A stretch of DNA of 64,000 nucleotides from Georgenia satyanarayanai (GCF_900116375.1 NZ_UETB01000016.1:27500-91499); one strand, 5' to 3'; positions 17,126 to 25,827 are shown, numbered from the stretch's first letter. A program made the numbers and translations. Notes: generated by a model not told the origin, from the letters alone.

Positions 17126-17227
17126 TCAGGCGGGACAACAACACATGCACGCCGAGGCGCGCATGCACATGCACAGGGTGGTGCTCGGCGCGAGACGCGT
17201 CCCCACACTCGTGTGCATGCTCATCAT
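17126..17227 (-). CDS. Cys/Met-rich leader peptide (candidate sulfur amino-acid attenuator)
   Basis: A 33-codon ORF that starts at ATG 17227 (a second ATG follows at once) after the strong ribosome site GGGAGG at 5-6 nt spacing, and ends with TGA at 17126, 155 nt before the CMD gene. The first half is unremarkable. The second half carries Cys at positions 19, 21, 27, 29, 30 and 31 and Met at 20, 22 and 28, finishing ACMCCCPA. Six Cys in the last 15 residues is far outside chance for this GC-rich DNA. Poly-Cys leader ORFs that act as cysteine-responsive attenuators are known in mycobacteria, and similar leaders precede sulfur genes in other actinobacteria. I infer ribosome stalling when Cys or Met is scarce, raising expression of the downstream five-gene operon. 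The DNA between leader and CMD gene holds a GCGGC-AGC-GCCGC hairpin (16993-17005) about 10 nt before the CMD ribosome site, but no classical terminator. Confidence 0.75.
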   Translation of the reverse strand: MMSMHTSVGTRLAPSTTLCMCMRASACMCCCPA

Positions 17228-17293
17228 GGTCCTCCCAGCTCGCGGCGGGCGCCGCGATCGTTCGGGCACGCGAGCGTGCCCCCGACGTCGACG

Positions 17294-17325
17294 ACGCTAC
17301 GCCTCGCTGGTTGAAGATCCAACCA
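17294..17325 (-). promoter_or_regulatory. Promoter and palindromic operator of the leader/CMD operon
   Basis: Reading the minus strand: -35 TTGGAT (17317-17322), 17-nt spacer, -10 TAGCGT (17294-17299). A palindrome TGGTTG-AAGATC-CAACCA (17308-17325) covers the -35, so a repressor bound there would block RNA polymerase. Leader ATG lies about 65 nt downstream. A small hairpin (GGCACGC-GA-GCGTGCC, 17265-17280) falls in the 5' untranslated region. Confidence 0.5.
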
Positions 17326-17330
17326 CCTGC

Positions 17331-17363
17331 CGGCGTCCGTCCCAGCCCGTGGGACGGACGCCG
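17331..17363. terminator. Second hairpin between glpK and the CMD operon
   Basis: Perfect 14-bp stem CGGCGTCCGTCCCA / TGGGACGGACGCCG with a 5-nt loop (17345-17349). It lies between the glpK terminator and the CMD promoter and probably backs up glpK termination. Confidence 0.6.
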
Positions 17364-17400
17364 CCGCGGTGTCCGGCCCGTGGCCCGCGCCGGTGACGAC

Positions 17401-17436
17401 GACGGGGCCACTGCCGGCTGCGGCAGTGGCCCCGTC
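17401..17436 (-). terminator. glpK terminator
   Basis: Perfect 16-bp stem GACGGGGCCACTGCCG / CGGCAGTGGCCCCGTC with loop GCTG (17417-17420), 15 nt past the glpK stop at 17451. Confidence 0.85.
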
Positions 17437-17450
17437 GGGTGTGCGTCGGG

Positions 17451-18965
17451 TCAGTCGACGTCCTCGTCGACCCAGTCGAAGGTCTTCGTCACGGCCTTCT
17501 TCCAGTTGCGGTAGAGGCGCTCACGCTCGGCCTCGTCCATCGACGGGGTCCAGCGCTTGTCCTCACCCCAGTTGTCGACGACGTCCTGCTCACCGTTCCA
17601 GAAGCCCACGGCGATGCCGGCCGCGTAGGCGGCGCCGAGCGCCGTCGTCTCGGTGACCTTGGGCCGCACGACGTCGACGCCGAGGATGTCGGCCTGGAAC
17701 TGCATGAGCGCCTCGTTGGCGACCATGCCGCCGTCGACCTTGAGCTCGGTGAGGTCCACGCCGGAGTCGGCGTTCATCGCGTCGACCACCTCACGCGACT
17801 GGTACGCCGTCGCCTCGAGCACGGCCCGGGCGATGTGGCCCTTGTTGACGTACCGGGTGAGCCCGACCAGCGCCCCGCGCGCGTCGGCCCGCCAGTACGG
17901 GGCGAAGAGCCCGGAGAACGCCGGCACGAAGTAGGCGCCGCCGTTGTCGTCGACGGTCTCGGCGAGCTTCTCGATCTCCGGGGCGCTCTTGATGATCCCG
18001 AGGTTGTCGCGCAGCCACTGGACCAGCGAGCCCGTGACGGCGATCGAGCCCTCGAGGCAGTACACCTGCGGCTGGTCGCCGATCTTGTAGCCCACCGTGG
18101 TGAGCAGCCCGTTCTCGCTGTGGACGAGCTCGGTGCCGGTGTTGAGGAGCAAGAAGTTGCCGGTGCCGTAGGTGTTCTTCGCGGCGCCGACCTCGAAGGC
18201 GGCCTGGCCGAAGGTCGCGGCCTGCTGGTCACCGAGGATGCCCGCGATCGGCACGCCGGGCACCATCCCGCCCTCCCGGCCCTTGCCGTAGACCTCGGAG
18301 GAGGAGCGGATCTCGGGGAGCATGGACATCGGGATGCCCATGTCCGCCGCGATCTCCTCGTTCCACGTGAGGGAGTCGATGTTCATGAGCATCGTGCGCG
18401 AGGCGTTGGTGACGTCGGTGACGTGCACGCCGCCCTCGGGCCCGCCGGTCATGTTCCACAGCACCCAGGAGTCGGTGGTGCCGAAGAGCAGCTCGCCGGC
18501 CTCCGCCTTCTCCCGGGCGCCGTCGACGTTGTCGAGGATCCACTTGACCTTGGGCCCGGCGAAGTAGGTGGCCAGCGGCAGGCCGACCTTCCTCTTGTAC
18601 TTCTCCGCGCCCTCGCTGCCGCCGAGCTCCTCGACGATCTTCTGGGTGCGGGTGTCCTGCCAGACGATCGCGTTGTGGACGGGCTTGCCCGTGCTCTTCT
18701 CCCACACGACGGTGGTCTCGCGCTGGTTGGTGATGCCGACGGCGGCGATGTCGCGGTGGGTGAGGTTGCCGCGCGTGAGTGCCAGGCCCACGACCTCCCG
18801 GACGTTGCGCCAGATCTCGACGGGGTCGTGCTCCACCCAGCCGGCGCGGGGCAGGATCTGCTCGTGCTCCATCTGGCCGGTGGAGTGGATGGTGCCCGCG
18901 TGGTCGAAGACGATCGCGCGCGAGCTCGTGGTGCCTTGGTCGATGGCGAGGACGTAGTCAGCCAT
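17451..18965 (-). CDS. glpK: Glycerol kinase
   Basis: 504 residues, the standard glycerol kinase length; phosphorylates glycerol to sn-glycerol 3-phosphate with ATP in the cytoplasm. The N-terminus [20 protein letters not shown] is the phosphate-1 loop of the FGGY family; [13 protein letters not shown] and the C-terminal [20 protein letters not shown] are strong family signatures. ATG at 18965. It is the last gene of glpD-glpF-glpK, 29 nt after glpF, and is followed by a strong terminator. The order means glycerol enters by GlpF, is phosphorylated here, then oxidised by GlpD. Confidence 0.97.
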   Translation of the reverse strand: MADYVLAIDQGTTSSRAIVFDHAGTIHSTGQMEHEQILPRAGWVEHDPVEIWRNVREVVGLALTRGNLTHRDIAAVGITNQRETTVVWEKSTGKPVHNAIVWQDTRTQKIVEELGGSEGAEKYKRKVGLPLATYFAGPKVKWILDNVDGAREKAEAGELLFGTTDSWVLWNMTGGPEGGVHVTDVTNASRTMLMNIDSLTWNEEIAADMGIPMSMLPEIRSSSEVYGKGREGGMVPGVPIAGILGDQQAATFGQAAFEVGAAKNTYGTGNFLLLNTGTELVHSENGLLTTVGYKIGDQPQVYCLEGSIAVTGSLVQWLRDNLGIIKSAPEIEKLAETVDDNGGAYFVPAFSGLFAPYWRADARGALVGLTRYVNKGHIARAVLEATAYQSREVVDAMNADSGVDLTELKVDGGMVANEALMQFQADILGVDVVRPKVTETTALGAAYAAGIAVGFWNGEQDVVDNWGEDKRWTPSMDEAERERLYRNWKKAVTKTFDWVDEDVD

Positions 18966-18994
18966 GTCGGTCCTTTCGTGTGCCGGGACGGCGG

Positions 18995-19744
18995 TCAGAG
19001 GAGGTTGGCGGCGGCGAAGCCGCCGAGGGCGCCACCGATGAGGGGGCCGACGATCGGCACCCACGAGTAGCCCCAGTCGCTGGGGCCCTTTCCGCGGATC
19101 GGGAGGATCGCGTGGGCGATGCGCGGGCCGAGGTCACGGGCGGGGTTGATGGCGTAGCCGGTGGGACCACCGAGGCTGGCGCCGATGCCGACGACGAGGA
19201 GGGCCACGGCCAGCGGACCGAGCCCGGACGGCGTGTAGCCGAAGGCGACGATGACGAACACGAGGACGAAGGTGCCGATGATCTCGGTGACGGTGTTCCA
19301 GCCGTAGCTGCGGATCTCGGGGCCGGTGGAGAAGACGCCGAGCTTCGCCGGGGCAGGGAGCTCGCGGTCGAAGTGCTGCTTGTAGGCGACCCACATGACG
19401 ACGGCGCCGAGGAAGGCGCCGAGGATCTGCGCGCCGAAGTAGACGAGCGCGTTGCCCAGGCTCGCCTCGATGACGGGCAGCCCGAGGTCCTCGTTGCCGG
19501 GGAAGAAGGGCTCGCCGGTGGCCCACAGCCCCACCGTGACGGCAGGGTTGATGTGGGCGCCGGTGGAGTAGGCGACGAAGACGCCGGCGAAGACCGCCAG
19601 GCCCCACCCGAAGTTGATGAGCAACCAGCCGCCGCCGTTGCCCTTGGTCCCGGCCAGGAGGTGGTTGGCGACGACGCCGCAACCCAGCAGGGTGAGCATC
19701 GCCGTCCCCAGCACCTCGGGCAGGAAGATCAGGGAGAAGTCCAC
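18995..19744 (-). CDS. glpF: Glycerol uptake facilitator (aquaglyceroporin)
   Basis: 249-residue MIP-family channel with six membrane helices and both half-helix NPA motifs: [11 protein letters not shown] in the first half and [16 protein letters not shown] in the second. The Asp after NPAR (NPARD) is typical of glycerol-conducting GlpF rather than water-selective channels. ATG at 19744. It sits between glpD (63 nt upstream) and glpK (29 nt downstream) on the same strand and is almost certainly cotranscribed. Confidence 0.95.
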   Translation of the reverse strand: MDFSLIFLPEVLGTAMLTLLGCGVVANHLLAGTKGNGGGWLLINFGWGLAVFAGVFVAYSTGAHINPAVTVGLWATGEPFFPGNEDLGLPVIEASLGNALVYFGAQILGAFLGAVVMWVAYKQHFDRELPAPAKLGVFSTGPEIRSYGWNTVTEIIGTFVLVFVIVAFGYTPSGLGPLAVALLVVGIGASLGGPTGYAINPARDLGPRIAHAILPIRGKGPSDWGYSWVPIVGPLIGGALGGFAAANLL

Positions 19745-19807
19745 GTTGTCCTCTCTTTCACAGGGAAGTACCTGACGGCGCGGCAGTGCGACGCCAGGGG
19801 TATGGGG

Positions 19808-21538
19808 TTACTTCAGCGGCACCATCGGCACGATGTCCGGGGCCTGCTGGCGCGCACGCTCGCCGGCCTCGTCGTCGGGCGCCTCCGCCGCGGCGCGCTC
19901 GGCCTCGCAGCGGGCGGTGTAGGCGTCGATCTCCGCCTGCCGGCGCTCCTCGTCCCAGCCGAGGACCGGGGCGACGACGTCGACGATCTCGGGGACGGCG
20001 GCGAGGCCGCTGTCCCGTACCTCGTAGACGAGGCGGGTGCGGCGCACCATGACGTCCTCCAGGTGGAGGACGCCCTCGCGCGCGGCGGCGTAGGCGACCT
20101 CGACGCGCAGGTACGCGGGGGCGTGCTCGAGGGGCCGGCCGAGGTCGGGCTGCTCCTCGACCATCGTCACGAGCTCCTCGAGCATCGAGCCGTAGCGGTG
20201 CAGGAGGTGGTCGACCATGGCCGAGGACCAGCCGAAGCGCGAGGCGTGGCGCTGGGCGCGGCGGCGCACGGCCTGCAGGCCCACGGCGCCGAGCAGCGGG
20301 ATGCGCTCGGTGATCGAGGGCAGCCGCCCGGCCTCGTCCCCGAGGGCGAAGTCGACGGCGTCCTTGGCCATGACCCGGTAGGTGGTGAGCTTGCCGCCGG
20401 CGATGACGGTGAGACCGGGGGCGGGGGAGGCGACGGTGTGCTCGCGGGAGACCTTCGCCGAGGACGTGCCCTCCTTGGTGCCGGGCTGCAGGAGGGGCCG
20501 CAGGCCGGCGTAGGTGCCGATGACGTCCTCCCGGGTGAGGGGCGTCCTGAGGACCGTGTTGGCGTGCTCGATGACGTAGTCGATGTCCGCCTTGGTGGCC
20601 ACGGGGTGGCGCAGGTCCTGCTCGTAGGGGGTGTCGGTGGTCCCGATGATCCAGTAGCGCGACCACGGGATGATGAACAGGACGCTCTTCTCGGTCTGGA
20701 GGATCAAGCCGACGTCGCCGCGGATCCGCTCACGCGGCACGACGATGTGGATCCCCTTGGACGCCAGGACACGCAGGCCGCCGTCGTCGCCGGCCAGCTC
20801 CTCGGTCTCCTCGGTCCACACGCCGGTGGCGTTGATGACGTGGCGGGCCTTGACGTCGAGGACCTCACCGGTCTCGAGGTCCTTGACCTGGGCCCCGTCG
20901 ACGCGTCCCGAGGCGTCCTTGTGCAGGCCGACGACCTGCGTGCGGTTCGCGGCCAGCGCCCCGTACGCGGCGGCGGTGCGCACGAGCGTGGCGACGAGCC
21001 GCGAGTCGTCGACGCTCGCGTCCCAGTACTGGACGGCGCCGATGGCGGCGTCGTGGCGGAAGTCGGGGAAGAGCTGCTCCATCCGCGAGCGGCTGCGGTG
21101 GCGGTGCAGCGGCATGGCGCGCTTGCCCGGGGCGAGCCCGGCGAGGGTGTCGTAGAGCGCGATGCCGGCGCCGACGTAGGCGCGCTCCCAGACCCGGTGC
21201 TCGAGCGGGTAGAGGAAGGGCACCCGCTTCACCAGGTGGGGTGCCAGGTGCTTGAGGAGGAGGTCGCGCTCGGTGAGGGCCTCGTGGACCAGGCTGAAGT
21301 CGAGCATCTGGAGGTAGCGCAGGCCGCCGTGGACGAGCTTGCTCGACCAGCTGGAGGTGCCGGAGGACCAGTCCTGGGCCTCGACGATGCCGGTGCGCAG
21401 GCCGCGCGTGGCGGCGTCGAGGGCGATGCCCGCGCCCGTCACCCCGCCGCCGATGACGAGGACGTCCAGGCCTTCGTCCCCGCTCATCTCGGCGAGGGCC
21501 GAGAGTCGTGTGTCCGCGGTCAGGGTGCTCGATGCCAC
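19808..21538 (-). CDS. glpD: Glycerol-3-phosphate dehydrogenase, FAD-dependent (aerobic type)
   Basis: 576-residue membrane-associated flavoenzyme oxidising glycerol 3-phosphate to dihydroxyacetone phosphate and passing electrons to quinone. FAD site LDVLVIGGGVTGAGIALDAA near residues 25-45, then SSWSSKLVHGGLRYL, IIGTTDTPYEQDLRHP, GLRPLLQPG and GGKLTTYRVMAKDAVD, all GlpD hallmarks. I chose GTG at 21538 because GAAGGGA lies at correct spacing upstream; ATG at 21577 would add 13 residues without a clear ribosome site. First gene of the glp operon. I could not identify the operator or a GlpR-like regulator in the window. Confidence 0.95.
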   Translation of the reverse strand: MASSTLTADTRLSALAEMSGDEGLDVLVIGGGVTGAGIALDAATRGLRTGIVEAQDWSSGTSSWSSKLVHGGLRYLQMLDFSLVHEALTERDLLLKHLAPHLVKRVPFLYPLEHRVWERAYVGAGIALYDTLAGLAPGKRAMPLHRHRSRSRMEQLFPDFRHDAAIGAVQYWDASVDDSRLVATLVRTAAAYGALAANRTQVVGLHKDASGRVDGAQVKDLETGEVLDVKARHVINATGVWTEETEELAGDDGGLRVLASKGIHIVVPRERIRGDVGLILQTEKSVLFIIPWSRYWIIGTTDTPYEQDLRHPVATKADIDYVIEHANTVLRTPLTREDVIGTYAGLRPLLQPGTKEGTSSAKVSREHTVASPAPGLTVIAGGKLTTYRVMAKDAVDFALGDEAGRLPSITERIPLLGAVGLQAVRRRAQRHASRFGWSSAMVDHLLHRYGSMLEELVTMVEEQPDLGRPLEHAPAYLRVEVAYAAAREGVLHLEDVMVRRTRLVYEVRDSGLAAVPEIVDVVAPVLGWDEERRQAEIDAYTARCEAERAAAEAPDDEAGERARQQAPDIVPMVPLK

Positions 21539-21691
21539 AGGGATTCCCTTCGATCGTGCGTCGGCGTTGCCCGTCATGCTTCCCGCCCGCAGGGTGCCCC
21601 GCAAGCGAGCCCCCGACGGGCTGTGCCGTACGTCACTCTAGGCCCTCACGGGGTGCGCCGAGGGAGGTTTCGTGAGTCGGCGCGGGTGCCC

Positions 21692-22765
21692 TCAGACCGC
21701 TGCGCCCACCGGGCGGTAGGACCCGACGGTGACGCGGCGCATGAGCCACTCGAGCGGCCCGCGCCCCACGAGCCGCATCCACAGGGTGCAGGCGACGAGG
21801 GTGACGACGACGAACCACGCGAGGACGGCGTTGGACTCGGGGAACCAGACGACGTCGTTGCCCAGGATCGCGATCACGACGATGTGGACGGAGTAGGCGG
21901 TGAGCGCCATCGCCCCGGTCGCGGCCAGCGGCTGGAGCAGGAGGCGCGCCCCCCGGGCCACGGGCGGCAGGGTGGTGACGGCGAGGAGGACGGCGAGCAC
22001 GGCGAGGGTCACGCCGGCGTTGCCGACGAGCTCGAGGGTGGCGTCGGAGTGCGGGTCGGAGCGGATGAGCTGGGCGGTGAGCTCGGAGTCCGGGACGACC
22101 GTCCCCCGGAGGTAGGTGCCCCCGCCGTAGCCGACGAGCGCGAGCCCCACACCGGTGAGCCCGAGCAGCCCCTGGACGCGGGGCGAGCGCAGGTCGAGGC
22201 GGCCCACGCACAGGCCGAGCAGCATGTAGGCGATCCACACGAGCGCGGGGTAGTAGCCGGTGAGCACGAGGTCGAGGAGGTAGTTCTCGTGGACCTCCGA
22301 CTCGACCGGCGCGCTGCCGTCGGCGCCGGGGGAGAGCAGGACCGCGAGCAGCGTGGGACCGACGACGGCGGCGACGACGGCGAGCACCCCCACCAGCCAG
22401 GGCCGCAGCCCGATGAAGAGTGCGACGAGGAGGAAGGTCACCGCGTAGGACGGCAGGATGACCGCCACAGGCGTGCCGAGCGCCTCGAGGAGCAGGCCGA
22501 CGACGAGGACGACACCGGCGCGCGTGGCGACCCGCAGCCAGCCGTGGGTGAGGGCCGGGCCGCGCGGCACCATGCGCCCGCCGGTGAACAGGGCGATCGA
22601 CAGGCCGGCGAGGATCGCGAACGTCGCCGACGGTCGCCCGTCCGCGACGACGAACCACGACGGCGAGTGCGAGCCGTCGGGGCCCGAGTTGCCCAGGTGG
22701 GCGACGAACATCCCGATGACGGCCAGCCCACGGGCGATGTCGACCCCGACGATCCGTTGGTTCAC
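21692..22765 (-). CDS. DUF418/HGSNAT-like membrane acyltransferase
   Basis: 357-residue polytopic membrane protein with about ten helices. The N-terminal RIVGVDIARGLAVIGMFVAH is the signature of the heparan-alpha-glucosaminide N-acetyltransferase/DUF1624 group, and the C-terminal half (TAYSVHIVVIAIL, then WMRLVGRGPLEWLMRRVT) matches the DUF418 end. Such proteins probably acylate extracytoplasmic sugars or lipids; the substrate is unknown. GTG at 22765 is chosen because the family motif follows directly. It is monocistronic; a 44-bp repeat lies between it and the divergent propeller gene. Confidence 0.8.
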   Translation of the reverse strand: MNQRIVGVDIARGLAVIGMFVAHLGNSGPDGSHSPSWFVVADGRPSATFAILAGLSIALFTGGRMVPRGPALTHGWLRVATRAGVVLVVGLLLEALGTPVAVILPSYAVTFLLVALFIGLRPWLVGVLAVVAAVVGPTLLAVLLSPGADGSAPVESEVHENYLLDLVLTGYYPALVWIAYMLLGLCVGRLDLRSPRVQGLLGLTGVGLALVGYGGGTYLRGTVVPDSELTAQLIRSDPHSDATLELVGNAGVTLAVLAVLLAVTTLPPVARGARLLLQPLAATGAMALTAYSVHIVVIAILGNDVVWFPESNAVLAWFVVVTLVACTLWMRLVGRGPLEWLMRRVTVGSYRPVGAAV

Positions 22766-22804
22766 GCGCCCAGCGTAGGGCGCCCACCCCGGCGGATCGT
22801 CGTG

Positions 22805-22848
22805 CTTGCGTCGCACTTCTCGATCTTCGGTCGCCAGTCCCTGCACGC
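22805..22848 (+). repeat. 44-bp direct repeat, left copy
   Basis: Begins CTTGCGTCGCAC and ends GCCAGTCCCTGCACGC. It matches the copy at 24282-24325 at 39 of 44 positions. The two copies flank the propeller gene 22928-24274. Confidence 0.8.
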
Positions 22849-22927
22849 CCGGACGAGTGGAGGGAGCGACTCGTCGTGGCTGCCGCGTTCCGTCCCGCGG
22901 CCGGCCCTCCGCTGCTACCGTCCGCGC

Positions 22928-24274
22928 ATGAGGTCACCGGCACCGTCGCCGGGGACGATCGGTCTCGGCGTGCTCGTCGTCGGTGTCGTCCTCGCGCTGC
23001 TCCCTGGCTGGCTGCTGCCGGGGCGGTGGTTCGGGCCCGACGCGGGCACGGGTCCGGCGACCGTCCCCGCGCGCTTCGCGGACTACTCCTACCTCACCGG
23101 CAGCGTCTCGGCCTCGGCGCCCGGCCGGGCGATCGCCGTCTACCAGCACGGTTTCGGCGTCGAGCTCATGGACTTCCCGCAGGCGGTCGTCGCGGGTGCC
23201 GACGGCGGTGCGTACCGCCGTCTCGACGTCGCCGAGGGGCGCGGCGCCTCCCAGGGCGACCCCGGCCCGATGCTCCTCTCCCCGGACGGCACCCGGGTGG
23301 CCGTGGGCCGGTGGCACACGTCCCGGCCGGACGTCGCCGTCGTCGACCTCACCACCGGGGGCACGGACGAGCTCGCCGTGCCCGGCGACGGCAGCGCGCT
23401 CCCGCTCGCCTGGTCGCCCGACTCCACGCTGCTCGCCTACGTCGTGACCGACGGACCCGCGGACCCGTACACCGGGTCGGCCCTCTCCGGTGAGCTCGGT
23501 CTGCTCGACGTCACGACGGGCGAGGAGCAGCGGCTGCCCGCCGACCTCGACGCGCGGGAGGCGGCGTTCTCCCCGGACGGCACCGAGCTGGCCGTCCACC
23601 GCATCGAGACCGACGACGGAACGCTCAGCGGGCAGGACGGCATCCCGCGGATGGGAGGCGGGACCGTCGACGTCGTCGCGCTCGACGGCACACTGCGGCG
23701 CACTCTCCCGATGCCCGAGAACGACTACCTCGACGGCCCGAACGCCTGGTCGCCCGACGGCGCGCTCCTCGCGACCGCCGCGCAGTGGGTGCCCGACTGT
23801 GACCACCTCGAGGCGGGCGGGGAGGCGTGGGCGGACTGCTTCAACACCTACGAGGGCCCCGGCCACGGGGTCGCCTTCCTCGACGCCTCCGGCGGCGACG
23901 GCAGCGTCCCCGCGCCGATCCCGGCGGCTCACGTGGGCTGGAACGGCGTGCTCGGGTGGACGACCGACGGGGAGCCCCTGTTCCTCGACGAGCCCGAGGA
24001 CCCCGAGACGGCGGACAGCGACCTGTACTGGCTCACCGCGGTCCCGCTCGACGGCAGCGAGCCGCGCCCGCTCAGCGCGATCGCCGGCGGCGGGAACTAC
24101 GGGGTCGGTGACTTCCAGCTGGCCACGGGCCTGCTCACGGAGGCGGAGGTCCGCGACGCCGACGCGGCCACGCGCGGGCTGTGGCCGACCTGGGTGCGCC
24201 TCGTCGCAGCGGCGGCGGGCGCCGCCACCGTCACGCTGACCGTCGGGGTGCTCGCCCGGAGGAGAGCGGCTTAG
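22928..24274 (+). CDS. Membrane-anchored beta-propeller (PD40/WD40-like) protein
   Basis: 448 residues, no recognised enzyme motif. An N-terminal membrane helix (IGLGVLVVGVVLALLPGWLL) and a C-terminal helix (WVRLVAAAAGAATVTLTVGV, then RRR) bracket a large extracytoplasmic domain. That domain has repeated propeller blades with the TolB-like signature: LLSPDGTRVAVGR, WSPDSTLLAYV, FSPDGTELAVH, WSPDGALLATA. Two nearby Cys pairs (PDCDHL, ADCFNTY) could be disulfides. ATG at 22928. The gene stands alone, flanked on both sides by copies of a 44-bp repeat, which hints at insertion or duplication as a unit. Function unknown. Confidence 0.75.
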   Translation: MRSPAPSPGTIGLGVLVVGVVLALLPGWLLPGRWFGPDAGTGPATVPARFADYSYLTGSVSASAPGRAIAVYQHGFGVELMDFPQAVVAGADGGAYRRLDVAEGRGASQGDPGPMLLSPDGTRVAVGRWHTSRPDVAVVDLTTGGTDELAVPGDGSALPLAWSPDSTLLAYVVTDGPADPYTGSALSGELGLLDVTTGEEQRLPADLDAREAAFSPDGTELAVHRIETDDGTLSGQDGIPRMGGGTVDVVALDGTLRRTLPMPENDYLDGPNAWSPDGALLATAAQWVPDCDHLEAGGEAWADCFNTYEGPGHGVAFLDASGGDGSVPAPIPAAHVGWNGVLGWTTDGEPLFLDEPEDPETADSDLYWLTAVPLDGSEPRPLSAIAGGGNYGVGDFQLATGLLTEAEVRDADAATRGLWPTWVRLVAAAAGAATVTLTVGVLARRRAA

Positions 24275-24281
24275 GCCGCCT

Positions 24282-24325
24282 CTTGCGTCGCACCTGTCGA
24301 TCGTCGGCCGCCAGTCCCGGCACGC
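24282..24325 (+). repeat. 44-bp direct repeat, right copy, with hairpin potential
   Basis: Second copy of the repeat at 22805-22848, starting 8 nt after the propeller gene's stop. Its start TGCGTCGCACCT (24284-24295) is the perfect complement of AGGTGCGACGCA at 24340-24351, giving a 12-bp stem over a 44-nt loop that may help terminate transcription. Confidence 0.75.
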
Positions 24326-24379
24326 TCCGGGGCAGGGGAAGGTGCGACGCAGGCGCACGTCCCGACGCGGCCGAGCGGC

Positions 24380-24409
24380 TTGACGAGAACGATTCTCATT
24401 CTCTAGGGT
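24380..24409 (+). promoter_or_regulatory. Promoter with Fur/Zur-type operator for aztD
   Basis: -35 TTGACG (24380-24385), 18-nt spacer, -10 TAGGGT (24404-24409). The palindrome GAGAA-CGA-TTCTC (24385-24397) fills the spacer, overlapping a second half-site TTCTC at 24399-24403. Sequence type and placement fit a Fur-family metalloregulator, most likely Zur given the zinc-binding product. Confidence 0.65.
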
Positions 24410-24457
24410 GTGACCCGCGCCTCCGCCTGGACGCACCCCGACGAAGGAGACCAGCCC

Positions 24458-25810
24458 ATGCCCACCAGTTCCCGCCGCGCACGTCCCGCGCTCGGCCTGC
24501 TCGCGACCCTCGCCCTGGCGGCGTGCGGGTCCGGAGACGCCACCCCGGCGGACGACGACGCCACCACCACGCCCGCGACGGACGCGGCGACGACGAGCAG
24601 CGAGCCGGTCGAGGTGGCCACCCTCGACCCTCGCGTCGTGCTCAGCTACGACGGCGGTGTCATGACGCTGGACACCGGCTCGGGGGAGATCCTCGACGAC
24701 GTCGAGATGGAGGGCTTCCTGCGGCTCAACCCGGCGGGCGACGGCCGCCACGTGTTCATCTCCACCCCGGAGGGCTTCCAGGCCTACGACGCTGGTCTCG
24801 TGGCCGAGGGGCACGGCGACCACGACCACTACTTCGCGGCGGCCCCCTCGATCACCGACACCGTCATGGCCGCTGACACCCCCGGCCACGTGGTCACCCG
24901 CGCCGGCCGCACCGTCCTCTTCGCCGACGGCACCGGCGAGGTCCAGGTCATCGACCCGACCGAGCTCGCCGAGGGCACGCCCGACGCCGAGACCTGGACC
25001 GCGCCCGCCGCGCACCACGGGGTCGCCGTCGAGCTGTCCGACGGCACCATGGTCGTGAGCGTCGGCGACGAGGAAGGCCGGACGGGTGCCGCGCTCCTCG
25101 ACGCGGACGGCAACGAGATCGCCGGCGCCGACAACTGCCCCGGCCTGCACGGCGAGGCGACCGCCGCCGGCGAGGCCGTCGCCCTCGGCTGTGAGGACGG
25201 CCCGCTCGTCCTCAAGGACGGCGAGTTCCACAAGCTGTCGGTCGAGGACGAGTACGCCCGCTCGGGCAACCTCGCGGGATCGCACGACTCCGCCGTCGTC
25301 CTCGGCGACTACAAGGTCGACCGGGACGCCGAGCTCGAGCGGCCCGAGCGAGTGGCGCTCATCGACACCGAGAGCCTCAGCGTGCAGCTCGTCGACCTCG
25401 GCGCCAGCTACAGCTTCCGCTCACTCGGCCGCGGCCTGGAAGGACACGCCCTCGTGCTGACGACGGACGGCAGCCTGCGGCTCATCGACGACGCCAACGG
25501 CGAGGAGCTCGGCCGGATCGACGTCGTCGAGCCGTGGGAGGAGCCCGAGGTCTGGCAGGAGCCCCGCCCGACCCTCAAGGTGGCCGATGGTGTCGCCTAC
25601 GTCACCGAGCCGGCGTCCCAGCAGCTGCACGCCGTCGACATCGCCTCCGGCCAGGTGCTCCGCACCTACGACCTGCCGCACGTCCCGAACGAGGTCGCCG
25701 TGGCCACCGGGTTCCCGCCGGCCGCCGCGGAGGCTGACGCCGGTAGCGAGGAGGAGCACGCGGACGACGAGGAGCACGCCCACGAGGACGAGCACGAGCA
25801 CGACCACTGA
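24458..25810 (+). CDS. aztD: Zinc metallochaperone AztD-like lipoprotein
   Basis: 450-residue exported lipoprotein. Signal peptide ends LATLALAACGSG (lipobox Cys near residue 22), then a Thr/Ala/Asp linker. The body is a propeller-like domain with GDHDHYF near residue 128, and the C-terminus is an Asp/Glu/His tail (EEEHADDEEHAHEDEHEHDH), both fitting zinc binding. AztD proteins pass zinc to the AztC binding protein of an AztABC importer in other bacteria. No AztABC genes are in this window, so it is an orphan here. ATG at 24458 has GAAGGAGA upstream. A Fur/Zur-type operator sits inside its promoter, so zinc-starvation induction is expected. Confidence 0.78.
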   Translation: MPTSSRRARPALGLLATLALAACGSGDATPADDDATTTPATDAATTSSEPVEVATLDPRVVLSYDGGVMTLDTGSGEILDDVEMEGFLRLNPAGDGRHVFISTPEGFQAYDAGLVAEGHGDHDHYFAAAPSITDTVMAADTPGHVVTRAGRTVLFADGTGEVQVIDPTELAEGTPDAETWTAPAAHHGVAVELSDGTMVVSVGDEEGRTGAALLDADGNEIAGADNCPGLHGEATAAGEAVALGCEDGPLVLKDGEFHKLSVEDEYARSGNLAGSHDSAVVLGDYKVDRDAELERPERVALIDTESLSVQLVDLGASYSFRSLGRGLEGHALVLTTDGSLRLIDDANGEELGRIDVVEPWEEPEVWQEPRPTLKVADGVAYVTEPASQQLHAVDIASGQVLRTYDLPHVPNEVAVATGFPPAAAEADAGSEEEHADDEEHAHEDEHEHDH

Positions 25811-25827
25811 CGCACCAGCGTCCCCGG

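Noticed and set aside
18779..24274. 1831-codon open frame on the plus strand across the glp operon
   Set aside because: Antisense to glpK, glpF, glpD and the acyltransferase, with low-complexity Arg/Gly/Asp content; only its last 448 codons (from 22928) look like a protein.
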